This document shows, piece by piece, positions 46,736-55,750 of a stretch of 64,000 nt of DNA (positions are counted from its first letter, which is position 1; the number at the start of each line of letters is the position of its first letter). This DNA is from Tritrichomonas musculus (lineage: Eukaryota; Parabasalia; Tritrichomonadida; Tritrichomonadidae), in assembly GCA_039105265.1 (NCBI GenBank), contig JAPFFF010000057.1, forward strand, positions 868,001 through 932,000. The letters run 5' to 3'. The translations under genes were made by a program, and so were the position numbers. Below the pieces are notes generated by a model. The model ran no database searches, had not been told where the DNA came from, and saw nothing but the letters and a program-made list of their open reading frames with translations.

Positions 46736-48755
46736 TTTTTAGGTAATTCAATTTTTTTATGTTTTGTTTCTTTATTTTATTTATTTTAAAGTAATTTATG
46801 CGAAATTTCAAGAAACAAAAGACATATAACACTTCCTAAATACTTATTCAAGTATATTCTATAAATATGAAGAGAAAATTTAATATGATTTTTCCATTAA
46901 AGAAGTTTTCATCAAAATTTATTGAAAAAAATTATAATCTACTTAAGTAAAGTATTTACCATAAGTTAATCACTTTTTTATCTAAAAGAAAGTATATTTC
47001 TCAATATTAATTGAAGATTTTTTTTGATTATTTTGATATATTACCCAAATAAACTTTATATTTACATAAAATAATCTGTATTTATAATCATTTTCATTCT
47101 TTTTTCTTATTCCTATTTGATCAACGAGATAATAATTATATCTTAATTAATGTAAAATAATATAAAGAACATTTAATACACTGATATTAGATTTAAAATA
47201 ACTTGTATTTATGTTAAAAAGTCAGTTTCAGTTATCTATTTGATCCAAATATATTGTCCTTATTATTTCCATATTCAATAGTTTACAATTAAAAACTACA
47301 ATGTTTATAAAACTACACCTGTCGAATAAATAATTTTAATTTTATGTTTTTTATATTCTATATAGAGCAAATAATATAATATTAAAAAATAAAAGATATT
47401 GGAGACTTTTTATAGTTCCCGCACTTCTAAAAAAATTGAGAGCCTTTTGTCCAAAAAATTATAACTTTTTCAGATGAAAATATTTCTGAGCCTTTTGTCC
47501 GAAAAGTGCGCAAAATTGAATCTATCTTTTTTTTTATGAATTAGATGTGAAATCAACTTTTTGATAATATTATTATCAAAAAAAATTGTGAGCAATTCTG
47601 AAGTTTATTTCTATCGATATTTTTTGGTGAAAGCATTCACAAAAATTCTATTGATCTTCAAAACAATTATTTTTTTTATTTATTGAATTAATAAATCATT
47701 GAATATATTTCTGAAAATAAAATATATTTTACAAAATGGCCCATTTTTTGTTTTTTTAAATATATTATAAAAATCAATCCGAATTTTAAAGTTTTCATTC
47801 AAAATACTATAACAATTCAATGCCAATTTTATTCAATTTAAATATTGAGTGAATTTTTTTTTAATTGAATTTCTCAATAATAATAGAATTTTTCTCAATA
47901 TAGATTTGATTAAATATTACATTCTCTTTTTTCTTTTTTGAAAATATATCTTACAAAAGTATAACATCCAAAATTCTTAATTGAGAAAAAAGTAATGAGT
48001 TTAGTTTTTATTTTCAATAGTTGAATGGTGGATTTCACTAGAATTTTCAATTATCAATTTTGATTTTCTCAATTTTTTTGTTTTTTCAATTTCCATTTCT
48101 ATTTTGCTTTTGATCAATTTTTGCTTTTATAAAATAATAAGAGAGAGAAAAAAATTAAGATAAACATCGAATAATTATTAAATTGAGAAAAAAATATATT
48201 ACGCAAATATTATTGAAAGAAAAGTGTATGAAATTTTGAATTGCATTTAAATATTTGTGATAAAATCATATTTTATTTATTTTCTCTTTATTTAAGAGTT
48301 AATGAATCCAATACTTGAAAAAATGATTGAAATGTAGTATAAATATGTGATAAACTAGAAAATACTATTTTATTAAAAAAAAATAAAAATTAAATTAAAT
48401 TATTAAATAATTTAGAAGATCTATAAAAAAAACTCAATTCTATGCTTATTTCAAGAAATTAAGGCTGAATATGAATTGATCTTTGCCAAGCATAAACGAT
48501 TCTTTTTTTTGTGATGGCCATTTTTAACAAAATATATTTAAATATACAATAAACGATCATTTTCATTTTATCTTTAATGAAGAGATGATTTTTTTTAAGA
48601 TATCATCATTATTTTCATAAAAATTGATATCTATTATTTTCGATCACATTTCACTTTATATGTAAAAATAACTATAAAATAGAAGTGAAATTTTCATTTA
48701 ATAGCTAATTAAGTTTTATTATAAAATTATGAAATAATTTTAAATCATTTAAAAG
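46736..48755. other. Gene-free A+T-rich intergenic DNA
   Basis: Long poly-T and poly-A tracts; no open frame worth reporting and no RNA gene recognised. Near 47,420-47,510 two copies of GAGCCTTTTGTCC flank A-rich spacers. The end lies just after the stop of the Myb gene. Confidence 0.5.
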
Positions 48756-49325
48756 TTAAAAATACACAAATGATGAAAGATTTTCATCAAAATCAAAATC
48801 ATAATCAGAATTGAAAAGATAATCATCATCTTGTGAGTTGATGACTTTTTCATCGAGATCATGATTATGCTGAGGGATGCTTGAAACATCATTCTTGTCA
48901 TCTTTTTCAGTTTGACAATCATTGATTTTCTGCTTTTCAACAGGAGGGACATTGTTTTCCATTTTGGTTTTGCCAGTGAACTTTGATTTCTGAAGAAATT
49001 TGTATCTATTTTTAATAGATATTTGATTTCTATTACAGAAATACTTGCTGATATAGGCCCATTTAGGTCCATATTTCAAATAGAGCTCAAGGATCAATTC
49101 ATCCTCACTTTGAGTCCATTCATAGTTTGTTAACCCAGGCTTCAAATAATTCATGTATCTGTCTCTGCATTGCTTTGCAGTTCTTCCTTTAATGAAGGTG
49201 GCAATGTAATCCCAATTCCTGTCACCAAATGCTGCTACAACAAAGTTTACTAATTTGTCTTCTTCAGGTGTGAATATCTTCTTTTCTCTTTTACATGCCT
49301 TTGGGAAGCTGAAGTAACTCTGCAT
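48756..49325 (-). CDS. Two-repeat Myb-like DNA-binding protein (host)
   Basis: 189 residues from the ATG at 49,325; the longer frame begins at a TTG. Two SANT/Myb repeats occupy residues 15-115. The first is FTPEEDKLVNFVVAAFGDRN with W in DYIATFIKGR and recognition helix TAKQCRDRYMNYL. The second is YEWTQSEDELILELYLKYGP with KWAYISKYFCNR and ISIKNRYKFLQK. Some expected Trp are replaced by Phe, Tyr or Ile, as in other trichomonad Mybs. The acidic Asn/Asp-rich tail may activate transcription. Trichomonads have large R2R3-type Myb families, several of which bind promoters; the target here is unknown. Probable nuclear protein. Confidence 0.88.
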   Translation of the reverse strand: MQSYFSFPKACKREKKIFTPEEDKLVNFVVAAFGDRNWDYIATFIKGRTAKQCRDRYMNYLKPGLTNYEWTQSEDELILELYLKYGPKWAYISKYFCNRNQISIKNRYKFLQKSKFTGKTKMENNVPPVEKQKINDCQTEKDDKNDVSSIPQHNHDLDEKVINSQDDDYLFNSDYDFDFDENLSSFVYF

Positions 49326-49591
49326 TTGTTTCAAAAAAAATATGAATAGAAAGAATATTCTGATTATTCAATTTTTGGTGGAAGAGTAAACAAAATATAT
49401 TTTATTGTAAAAAAAAATAATTAATTCATTTACCTGTTATTAAAAATTCAATTGGCATTGAAATTTCAGTTGATTAAAATCTTCGCAAAATATTCAGAAA
49501 TAATTATATTCATCTCCAATATATTTTAATATGAAGAATTAATAAAAAAAACAAAGAAATGTTTGGTTTTTCAATTATTGCTCATTTTTTT

Positions 49592-50134
49592 ACATCAACC
49601 TAGGCTTTTGTGTCCAAACGAGTTTGTATTCAAAAAGTATCCAATGGATACTCATTTTTGTTCGTTATTTTTTGAGAGAATTTGAGTATCCAAAATAGCC
49701 AAAATTGACACTTTAATTCAATCTTGGATACACCTTTCAATTTTCATTGATTATTTTGAATGTATATTTCGTTTGACCAATTATATCGCTCCAAATTTAC
49801 ATTGAATTTTATTTTTTATTTCAAATGTTGATCTTCTTGGTCAAAATCATTCTTAGTGAATTTGAAAAGTTTATAATTCATATTTGAGAGGTTTTTTAAA
49901 AATTCAAAATAGTCGGTGTTTAAGTCATTTATTTTTGCTTTTTTTCTGATATTAATGAGTTTATTAAAGTAAAAATAAAGTATCCAATAAAAAATTTTTA
50001 GGATACTTCAACACAAATCTTTGAATAAAATACTAAATAAAAAAGCAGTTTTGTGTCCACAAAAAGTGACAGCTTTTTACAAAAAGTCGAAAATGGACAC
50101 TCAGTTCACTGGATACAAAAGCCTAGACATCAAC
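49592..50134. mobile_element. MITE with 17-bp terminal inverted repeats and 8-bp target duplication
   Basis: The element spans 49,600-50,126. Its ends are CTAGGCTTTTGTGTCCA and the inverse TGGATACAAAAGCCTAG, with one mismatch. Both sides carry the perfect direct repeat ACATCAAC (49,592-49,599 and 50,127-50,134). Inside are several AAAAAGTATCC/GGATACT motifs and no gene longer than 70 codons. An 8-base duplication with short terminal repeats points to a non-autonomous hAT-type DNA transposon. It is the only plain DNA transposon I could delimit. Confidence 0.85.
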
Positions 50135-50705
50135 CAGGAGGTGAAATTATTACATTCAATTTTAAAATTTGTTTATTTCTTATTCCTTAATGTAAAGTTT
50201 ATCAAATATCACATACTTATATTGTAATACATGAAATGGATATTATTAGTTAAAATTACACTAGCATGACTACTTTTTTAGGTTTTACATATTTATATAT
50301 TAAAAATATTTCAATAAACTTTTTATTATAACAATAATAAAAATATAATAGTTAACTACAAATTTAAATTTAGGCTTTAATGATATTTAAGATTTAAAAA
50401 TATTAAGATATTTTTGCTTTATTTTTTTATAAAGACGCAAAAAATTATAGTAGTAGATATAAGATAAGGTGAGGGGGGTTAATAACTACTTTAACATTAA
50501 TTTTTTTATTTTTTTATCAATTAGGACAAAAATGACAAAATGGTGTTTTTGATGATTTTAATGTTGAAATAAAGGTTTTCAACAGTTTTAGGCTTAATAT
50601 TGTTCATTTATCTGTTTAAACTACTGATTTATACATGAATTTCATAACTTTTGTTAATTTATCATAAATTTATAAAGTAAAAGTGAAAAATTAAAAAAAA
50701 AAAAA
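50135..50705. other. Gene-free A+T-rich DNA between the MITE and the second element
   Basis: No gene or RNA gene recognised. A short purine-rich stretch AGGTGAGGGGGGTT near 50,470 is unusual for the region. Confidence 0.45.
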
Positions 50706-51020
50706 ATTCGTTATTTCCGAAATGTCTGATAATTTGAACGTTTCTCAATTTACAAATTCGTTATTTCCGAAATGTCTGATAATTTGAATGTTTCTCAATT
50801 TACAAATTCGTTATTTCCGAAATGTCTGATAATTTGAATACTTCGCCAAGGGCTCAAACTTTTCAAAGTTTCACACAAATCGAAAAAATTTTATAAAATA
50901 CGTTATATCCGAAATGTCTGATAATTTGAATTAAATGTCTGATAAATTGAATTAAATGTCTGATAAATTGAATACTCACACAAAACTAAAAATTTTATAA
51001 ATACGTTATTTCCGAAATGT
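50706..51020. repeat. 50-bp tandem repeat of ATTCGTTATTTCCGAAATGTCTG
   Basis: Three close copies at 50,706, 50,756 and 50,806, then two more diverged ones at about 50,900 and 51,002 (ACGTTATNTCCGAAATGTCTG), plus short AAATGTCTGATAAATTGAAT units around 50,940. The unit contains an ATG and the first codons (MSDNLN) of the gene that follows, so duplications copied the leader and start of that gene several times. Confidence 0.85.
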
Positions 51021-51451
51021 CTGATAATTTGAATACTTCGCATCCATCAATTAATACAGTTTATGATGAAAAGAAAATTTTGGGTTGTTGTGTTGAAAAA
51101 TACGGTGATAATCAAGTAGCTTTATGTCCTAAATGTTATACAATATGGAATAACGCATTTATAGATGCTCAGGGCAAAGCCAACGAAGGTGTGACCAAAT
51201 CCTTAAAACTTAAAGGTGTTTCATTAAAAACAAATAAAATTGTTTCATCAGATTATAAGGATATATTAGATAATCAAAGTGTTAAATCAGGTAAGAACAT
51301 TAACTTGCAAATGAATCATAACATGATGTCAAAAATAACGATTAACAAAAATGCTTTAACTGGATTTCATAATAAAATGATAGTGTTACCGAATGAAGCA
51401 TGTGCACCATTTATAAAAGGATTAAGAGCGAACAATTATGAAGTTCTTTAA
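51017..51451 (+). CDS. Unknown 144-residue protein with Cys pair, at the edge of the second element
   Basis: Begins MSDNLNTSHPSINTVYDEKK. An early Cys cluster (ILGCCVEKYGDNQVALCPKC, then YTIWNNAF) suggests a small zinc-binding knuckle. The rest is Lys/Asn-rich, ending IVLPNEACAPFIKGLRANNY. It converges on the integrase with a 4-base overlap, which favours membership of the element, but I know no homologue in the large element. Its start lies in the last copy of the upstream tandem repeat. Confidence 0.5.
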   Translation: MSDNLNTSHPSINTVYDEKKILGCCVEKYGDNQVALCPKCYTIWNNAFIDAQGKANEGVTKSLKLKGVSLKTNKIVSSDYKDILDNQSVKSGKNINLQMNHNMMSKITINKNALTGFHNKMIVLPNEACAPFIKGLRANNYEVL

Positions 51452-52623
51452 ATAGGATCTAATAAATATCTTGGCAATAATTGAGTGTTAGGTTCACCAT
51501 TAACTATTGATACACCATTAAGTTTTCCTTCAACTTCATATAATCCATTCTTTTTACCAATAACTTTAAACTCTCCTGGTCTTATTACCGACCTTCTTTT
51601 CATTTTGTTATCAGTCATATTATAAACTTTAACATTTACGCCATCATTAATATTAAAACTTGCATTATTTTTAATTTCCCAATTAGCTTGTAATATCCTC
51701 CTCACAATATAATTTTCAAGTTCTGGATCATCATTTACCATTTTTGGCGTTACACTAAAACCTGCCCATTTACTCAATCCTCTATGTGGAGCGTTATTGT
51801 ATTGATTTACGATTTCATCCATTACTTCAGGATTAATAATACCAATATTCATATTATACGCCATATCTCTAATTGTTCTAATTACTCTATCAACAATTCC
51901 TAAACTTGAATGTAAAGGTTCTGTTTTCTTTGCTTTCTTCTGTTCATATTTCATAAAATCAGGATAAGCACCTTTAGGTTGTCTAGCCACTGGTTTAAAA
52001 TCAATTCCTCGTGAATTATAAAATGATTCCCACGCCAACTTTGAATTAAATGCACCTTCACCATCGCCGATTAAATGTTCCACCTTCATTCCTTTATCAA
52101 TTAATTTTTGTAATGCTCGTAAATATGACATTGTCGCTTTTAATTTATCTTTACTAAATTCTGTTTTTGAAAGCATCACATTCAAAATTTGCGCATATAA
52201 ATATTTAGTGTTCACATTAATTGCAATTAAATATTTTAACGGTTGTTTTTTCTTAATGTATATTTCCATTAAATCAATCATCCATGTGTTTCTTTCTGCA
52301 ACTCTATGTAATTGAAAACGTTTTATATTTTCTTTTAATGGAAATGATGAAGGTATTTTTCCCTTTTCTTCTTTCAGTTCTGGATTAAGTAATTTTAAAG
52401 CTCTAATTTTATCTTTACCTTTAAATCCAAACAATCCCGTTAATTCTACATTTGGTATTTCTATCGTTGCCCCTGGTTGTTGAAAATATTTATCCTGATA
52501 TTCTTTATACCATGATTCTAAAGATTTTTTACCTCTCTTCTTCCATCCTGCTGTCAACTTTTCAAAATCCTCAAATGTTAAAAGTTCATTATCTCCATTA
52601 TGTAAAATTACGTATTCATCCAA
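51448..52623 (-). CDS. rve integrase of the second Polinton (core and C-terminus)
   Basis: About 390 residues homologous to the integrase at 35,381. Core motifs: NTWMIDLMEIY, HLIGDGEGAFNS, HSSLGIVDRVIRTIRDM, and the C-terminal VYNMTDNKMKRRSVIRPGEF with LLPRYLLDPI. The third acidic position is again Asp. The preceding region (LTFEDFEKLTAGWKKRGKKS) matches residues before the core in the large element. It is a fossil copy, adjacent to a second ORF of the same gene family. Confidence 0.8.
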   Translation of the reverse strand: MDEYVILHNGDNELLTFEDFEKLTAGWKKRGKKSLESWYKEYQDKYFQQPGATIEIPNVELTGLFGFKGKDKIRALKLLNPELKEEKGKIPSSFPLKENIKRFQLHRVAERNTWMIDLMEIYIKKKQPLKYLIAINVNTKYLYAQILNVMLSKTEFSKDKLKATMSYLRALQKLIDKGMKVEHLIGDGEGAFNSKLAWESFYNSRGIDFKPVARQPKGAYPDFMKYEQKKAKKTEPLHSSLGIVDRVIRTIRDMAYNMNIGIINPEVMDEIVNQYNNAPHRGLSKWAGFSVTPKMVNDDPELENYIVRRILQANWEIKNNASFNINDGVNVKVYNMTDNKMKRRSVIRPGEFKVIGKKNGLYEVEGKLNGVSIVNGEPNTQLLPRYLLDPI

Positions 52624-53102
52624 CCTTTCCTTAAATGATTTCTCCTTAGGTTTTTGTGTTTTTCTTTCTTTGGGTGTGCTTCATCCCATGCTTTCTTATA
52701 CTCCAAATATATTTTCTGTTTGTCTTCATCAAGTAATGGTCGAAATGATTTTAAATCATATGCCGCTTTTTTACCTGTTTCATTTTGGTTTTTATATACT
52801 TTACTCAATAAATCCTCTCTTGCTATTCGCACTGCTTCTTCATAATCTGCCATTCGTTTACGTTCCATTTCTACTTCACGTCTACGTTCTTCATCCTTTA
52901 CTATATCACGAATGGTGAAGTAATGAATTATATAGAAATTGTTTATATGTTGAGCTGGAATTTTCACTTTCAAATATTTTTCACAATAATGATTTATATA
53001 ATATTTCACTTGTTCCTCAAATCTATTCGGTTCATACTTTTCTATCTTACTTGTCACATATGAAATTATTCCATCTGTGTTATTAAATAATGTTTCAGTC
53101 AT
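52608..53102 (-). CDS. ORF at the integrase N-terminus of the second Polinton
   Basis: 164 residues, helical and charged: MTETLFNNTDGIISYVTSKI, an Arg/Glu-rich helix (DEERRREVEMERKRMADYEE), then YLEYKKAWDEAHPKKEKHK. It lies immediately upstream of, and slightly overlapping, the integrase core ORF on the same strand. It belongs to a fossil element, so I do not claim a functional protein. Confidence 0.55.
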   Translation of the reverse strand: MTETLFNNTDGIISYVTSKIEKYEPNRFEEQVKYYINHYCEKYLKVKIPAQHINNFYIIHYFTIRDIVKDEERRREVEMERKRMADYEEAVRIAREDLLSKVYKNQNETGKKAAYDLKSFRPLLDEDKQKIYLEYKKAWDEAHPKKEKHKNLRRNHLRKGWMNT

Positions 53103-53206
53103 GTTTAAAATAAATTAAATTAAAGATATTTGATGATTTCATGAATGCTAAAATAATTATTTAGTTTATTTTTCATAAATTAATTTTTTTATCTCATAAT
53201 AAAAAT

Positions 53207-53464
53207 ATGTCTCAAACCTTACCACCTCGAGATCAAGATCTCAGGCTTCCAGCCCTTAAACAACGTCATGAACGTAAAACATTTGCTACTCCAACGTTGA
53301 AACTCATAAATTCACGTCTTCAATATTATAGAAAAGTATTAAGTCAACCTGAACCAACAACGGAGAAAGGAAAACTTAGTCGTCGAAGAATTCAAAATAA
53401 ATATGATCAATGTATGAAAGTAAGACAATTATTAAACAGAGCTGTTAAGAACCTTTATCTTTAA
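53207..53464 (+). CDS. Conserved HERKTFATPTLK-motif protein of the second Polinton
   Basis: 85 residues: RLPALKQRHERKTFATPTLK, then LINSRLQYYRKVLSQPEP and KVRQLLNRAVKNLYL. It matches the 81-residue protein at 35,079 nearly throughout; the pair defines a conserved small family unique to these elements as far as I can tell. It overlaps the 3' end of the MAFG gene, the same tail-to-tail overlap as in the large element. Confidence 0.75.
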   Translation: MSQTLPPRDQDLRLPALKQRHERKTFATPTLKLINSRLQYYRKVLSQPEPTTEKGKLSRRRIQNKYDQCMKVRQLLNRAVKNLYL

Positions 53465-53681
53465 CATTTCTATCGTAATATCCGTCACTACCGAAATACT
53501 CCAACGCTGGATTATTTGAATTATCAAATTTAGGTAATATTTTTGCAACATTACCAACAACTGGTAACTTTTCCATTATTGATTTTGTTTTATTCCATCC
53601 AAATTTGAAGCCATCACTAAAATCTTTAGCAAATGATTTAACTTTACCTGCCAACTTTTTAAACCAACTACCAAAAGCCAT
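53445..53681 (-). CDS. MAFG-family small protein of the second Polinton
   Basis: 78 residues: MAFGSWFKKLAGKVKSFAKD, then FSDGFKFGWNKTKSIMEKLP and VVGNVAKILPKFDNSNNPAL. End-to-end homologue of the protein at 34,851, with the core G-W-N-K-T-K-S and FDNSNNP kept. ATG is preceded on its strand by CTTCATTT, an initiator-like leader. A basic amphipathic start suggests a membrane- or DNA-contacting virion component (inference). Confidence 0.75.
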   Translation of the reverse strand: MAFGSWFKKLAGKVKSFAKDFSDGFKFGWNKTKSIMEKLPVVGNVAKILPKFDNSNNPALEYFGSDGYYDRNVKDKGS

Positions 53682-53759
53682 AAATGAAGTTCTCGAATTG
53701 AAACCTTTAATTTGAATTAAAAATAAAATTGATGAAGTAATATTTTTATTTAAAAATAA

Positions 53760-54431
53760 ATGTGTGCATTAAGACAAGCAAGAATTTTGAGCAGTGAGAC
53801 TGATAATACTATTAAGCAAGAGCAACAAACCAGTGTTAACATTAACATTAAACCATCAGCTAAACCTCGACCTCAAACAGTTCCGTTATATCCTAATGTT
53901 CAACCTCTTAACCCTAACGTAAATTTTACTCAAGCGAACCAACCCATGGATACGTCACAGGAGGATCTTCGTTCCGCGACCTACGGTCTTGGTCAAACTT
54001 TATATATTCCGACAACGACGGATTCGAATTATCAATCTCAACCTCAAACAAGCAACAACTCCCCATTAATTCTAGACAAAGGTATTGCAGATATCGGAAA
54101 TGAAATTGAGGATTTAGAAAAGAAAAATCAATTTTTACAAATGTTAGTTGAAATGTATGAATCAAACCCGTTAAAAATAAATGCTTACGTTGTTTGTGAA
54201 AGTAAGTTATTAATGAACATGATAAAGTTATTAACCGATTGTGAAAAAGTTGATTTAGTACTTAATGAAGATATCGGATGTAGTGGATGCACGACAAAAT
54301 CAAACAAAATCATTTATGTTTCAAAAATATTGATTACTAAAGATGGCAAAACTAGTGAACTCAAATATGATTACAATGAAGTTTATAGCCAATTTGTTAA
54401 ATATGGAATTAGTTTGAAAATGACGTATTAA
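53760..54431 (+). CDS. Homologue of the conserved protein at 22,030
   Basis: 223 residues. The N-terminal half is low-complexity and Pro/Gln/Asn-rich (SVNINIKPSAKPRPQTVPLY). The C-terminal half has a helix (DIGNEIEDLEKKNQFLQMLV) and an alpha/beta domain with VDLVLNEDIGCSGCTTKSNK and ITKDGKTSELKYDYNEVY, matching the 177-residue protein of the large element. The reading frame is open throughout. Function unknown. Confidence 0.75.
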   Translation: MCALRQARILSSETDNTIKQEQQTSVNINIKPSAKPRPQTVPLYPNVQPLNPNVNFTQANQPMDTSQEDLRSATYGLGQTLYIPTTTDSNYQSQPQTSNNSPLILDKGIADIGNEIEDLEKKNQFLQMLVEMYESNPLKINAYVVCESKLLMNMIKLLTDCEKVDLVLNEDIGCSGCTTKSNKIIYVSKILITKDGKTSELKYDYNEVYSQFVKYGISLKMTY

Positions 54432-54465
54432 TCAACTCTTAAAAACGGATCTTTTGATCCAGCCT

Positions 54466-54873
54466 TCAAGATTTGAATACAGCTAATGTAGTTTCATTTA
54501 TGATACTTGTTATAATACCTACGGTTGTTCTTCTTATTTTTGAAGTAATTGCAGTTTCTCCAGAAAGTATTTTAAGTTTATTGTCTGTACAATCAATGAA
54601 AACTTCACTTCCTAATGAATAGCCCGAAGAGTCATCAACTCTAACTAAATAATCACCTCCTGAAGCAAATGTAACACATTTGTTATCAACATCAATAGAA
54701 GTGCATATACCTATGAAAGTGTTCCATTTACCATTAGTCTTTACTGAACAAATACAATCTGTAGTGTCTTTTTCAGTGCTTGATATGAAAGACTTAGTTG
54801 ATGAATCATATTTGTAAACCTTACCTGTCATATATACTGGTGCACCAATTACAAAATCATTTATTGAATTCAT
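54466..54873 (-). CDS. Beta-rich ORF at the right end of the second Polinton
   Basis: 135 residues from the Met at 54,873 (MNSINDFVIGAPVYMTGKVY). Beta-rich, with two Cys (DCICSVKTNGKW; IGICTSIDVDNK) and GGDYLVRVDDSSGYSLGSEV. The pattern resembles small capsid-associated or spike beta domains, but no family is recognised. The frame runs upstream to 54,951 into what looks like host coding DNA on the other strand, so the element border probably lies between. Confidence 0.5.
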   Translation of the reverse strand: MNSINDFVIGAPVYMTGKVYKYDSSTKSFISSTEKDTTDCICSVKTNGKWNTFIGICTSIDVDNKCVTFASGGDYLVRVDDSSGYSLGSEVFIDCTDNKLKILSGETAITSKIRRTTVGIITSIINETTLAVFKS

Positions 54874-54924
54874 TGATTCCTCAATTGGACAGTAATGAGT
54901 TATTGTTGTGTTTGTGGATGAATG

Positions 54925-55244
54925 CTTTCTACTCCGAGCATTCAAAGGCATCCATCCGTGCGCGCGCTCGCCTTCAGCTTCTTCGTTTGAAGGCTCAAAC
55001 TGAAAAACTTGAAGCTGTTTTGGATTTGCTCGTTAAGTACGTTGATCCAAAGAACTATGAAAAGATCATGAAAGATACAAATTCAAAGATCACACCAGAA
55101 TATTACCAAGTTCTTTCTGTCTTCTCAAAGAAATTTGGAGATATTAACCCAGATGACTATGGCCGTTTCAATGTTATCAAGGCTCTTTGTGCTATGCATT
55201 CAAAGGCTGAAATTATTCAGGGAATTTATGCAGTTCTTTTTTAA
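54925..55244 (+). pseudogene. 3' part of a host gene next to the second Polinton
   Basis: From about 54,925 base composition and codon use change to host coding style with more G and C. The frame reads AFYSEHSKASIRARARLQLL, KLEAVLDLLVKYVDPKNYEK and ITPEYYQVLSVFSKKFGDIN to a stop at 55,244, about 105 residues, apparently a helical C-terminal domain. No credible start exists on the 5' side, where element DNA begins. I infer that the Polinton inserted into, or deleted the front of, this gene. Product not recognised. Confidence 0.5.
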
Positions 55245-55328
55245 AAAAAAATGAAATATTTTAAGTTTTTATATTTTGATTTGGCTCTGAAAAAATTGAC
55301 AAAGCTTTCACAATTTTTTTTTTTCAAT

Positions 55329-55391
55329 AATAAAAATATCTGTGAAAATAATTGACTCGTTACTGAACTTATTTTCACAGATATTTTTATT
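55329..55391. repeat. Perfect 23-bp inverted repeat
   Basis: AATAAAAATATCTGTGAAAA plus TAA, a 17-base loop containing TTGACTCGTTACTGAAC, then the exact reverse complement. It lies 85 bases after the host gene fragment. It could be a 3' RNA hairpin or foldback remnant. The surrounding gap 55,245-55,750 holds nothing else I can name. Confidence 0.8.
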
Positions 55392-55750
55392 GTATAGTTT
55401 ACTTTAACTATTCATATCATATATGATATATAATATAAATTCAACTTTGAGATAAATTACCGCCATTAGTATTGATATCTTAAAAGATCATTAAATCTCA
55501 TCCAATAATTGTTTAAAAATATGTAATATAAATGGATGAAATACATATGGTTTATGTAACAATATTTATATATAAATATTTTTACTCCTGCCGAATAAAT
55601 ATATTCATAGCAAATGATTCATTTGAAATGAATACACATTTTTTCTGATTCACCCAAATTATTGAAAAGAACTATTAAAATACGAATGAAGTTTAATATA
55701 TAATATAATATAATGAATCCATCTTTTTAGATAGATTTTAATGAATAACT

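Larger units (their letters stand above)
51017..54925. mobile_element. Remnant of a second, related Polinton
   Basis: Encodes, in order, a small Cys protein, rve integrase (minus), an N-terminal integrase-type ORF, the HERKTFATPTLK protein (plus), a MAFG protein (minus), a homologue of the gene at 22,030 (plus) and a beta-rich ORF (minus). The integrase, HERK and MAFG trio has the same relative order and orientation as in the large element, read in reverse. Protein similarity is clear but DNA differs, so it is another lineage. No capsid, ATPase or protease remains. It is broken, with at least a couple of breaks, and older than the large element. Confidence 0.8.

Noticed and set aside
41996-48755. 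tRNA, rRNA or snRNA genes in the long gene-free stretch
   Set aside because: No A-box/B-box, cloverleaf or conserved rRNA segment was recognised by eye; a tRNA scan would be decisive.
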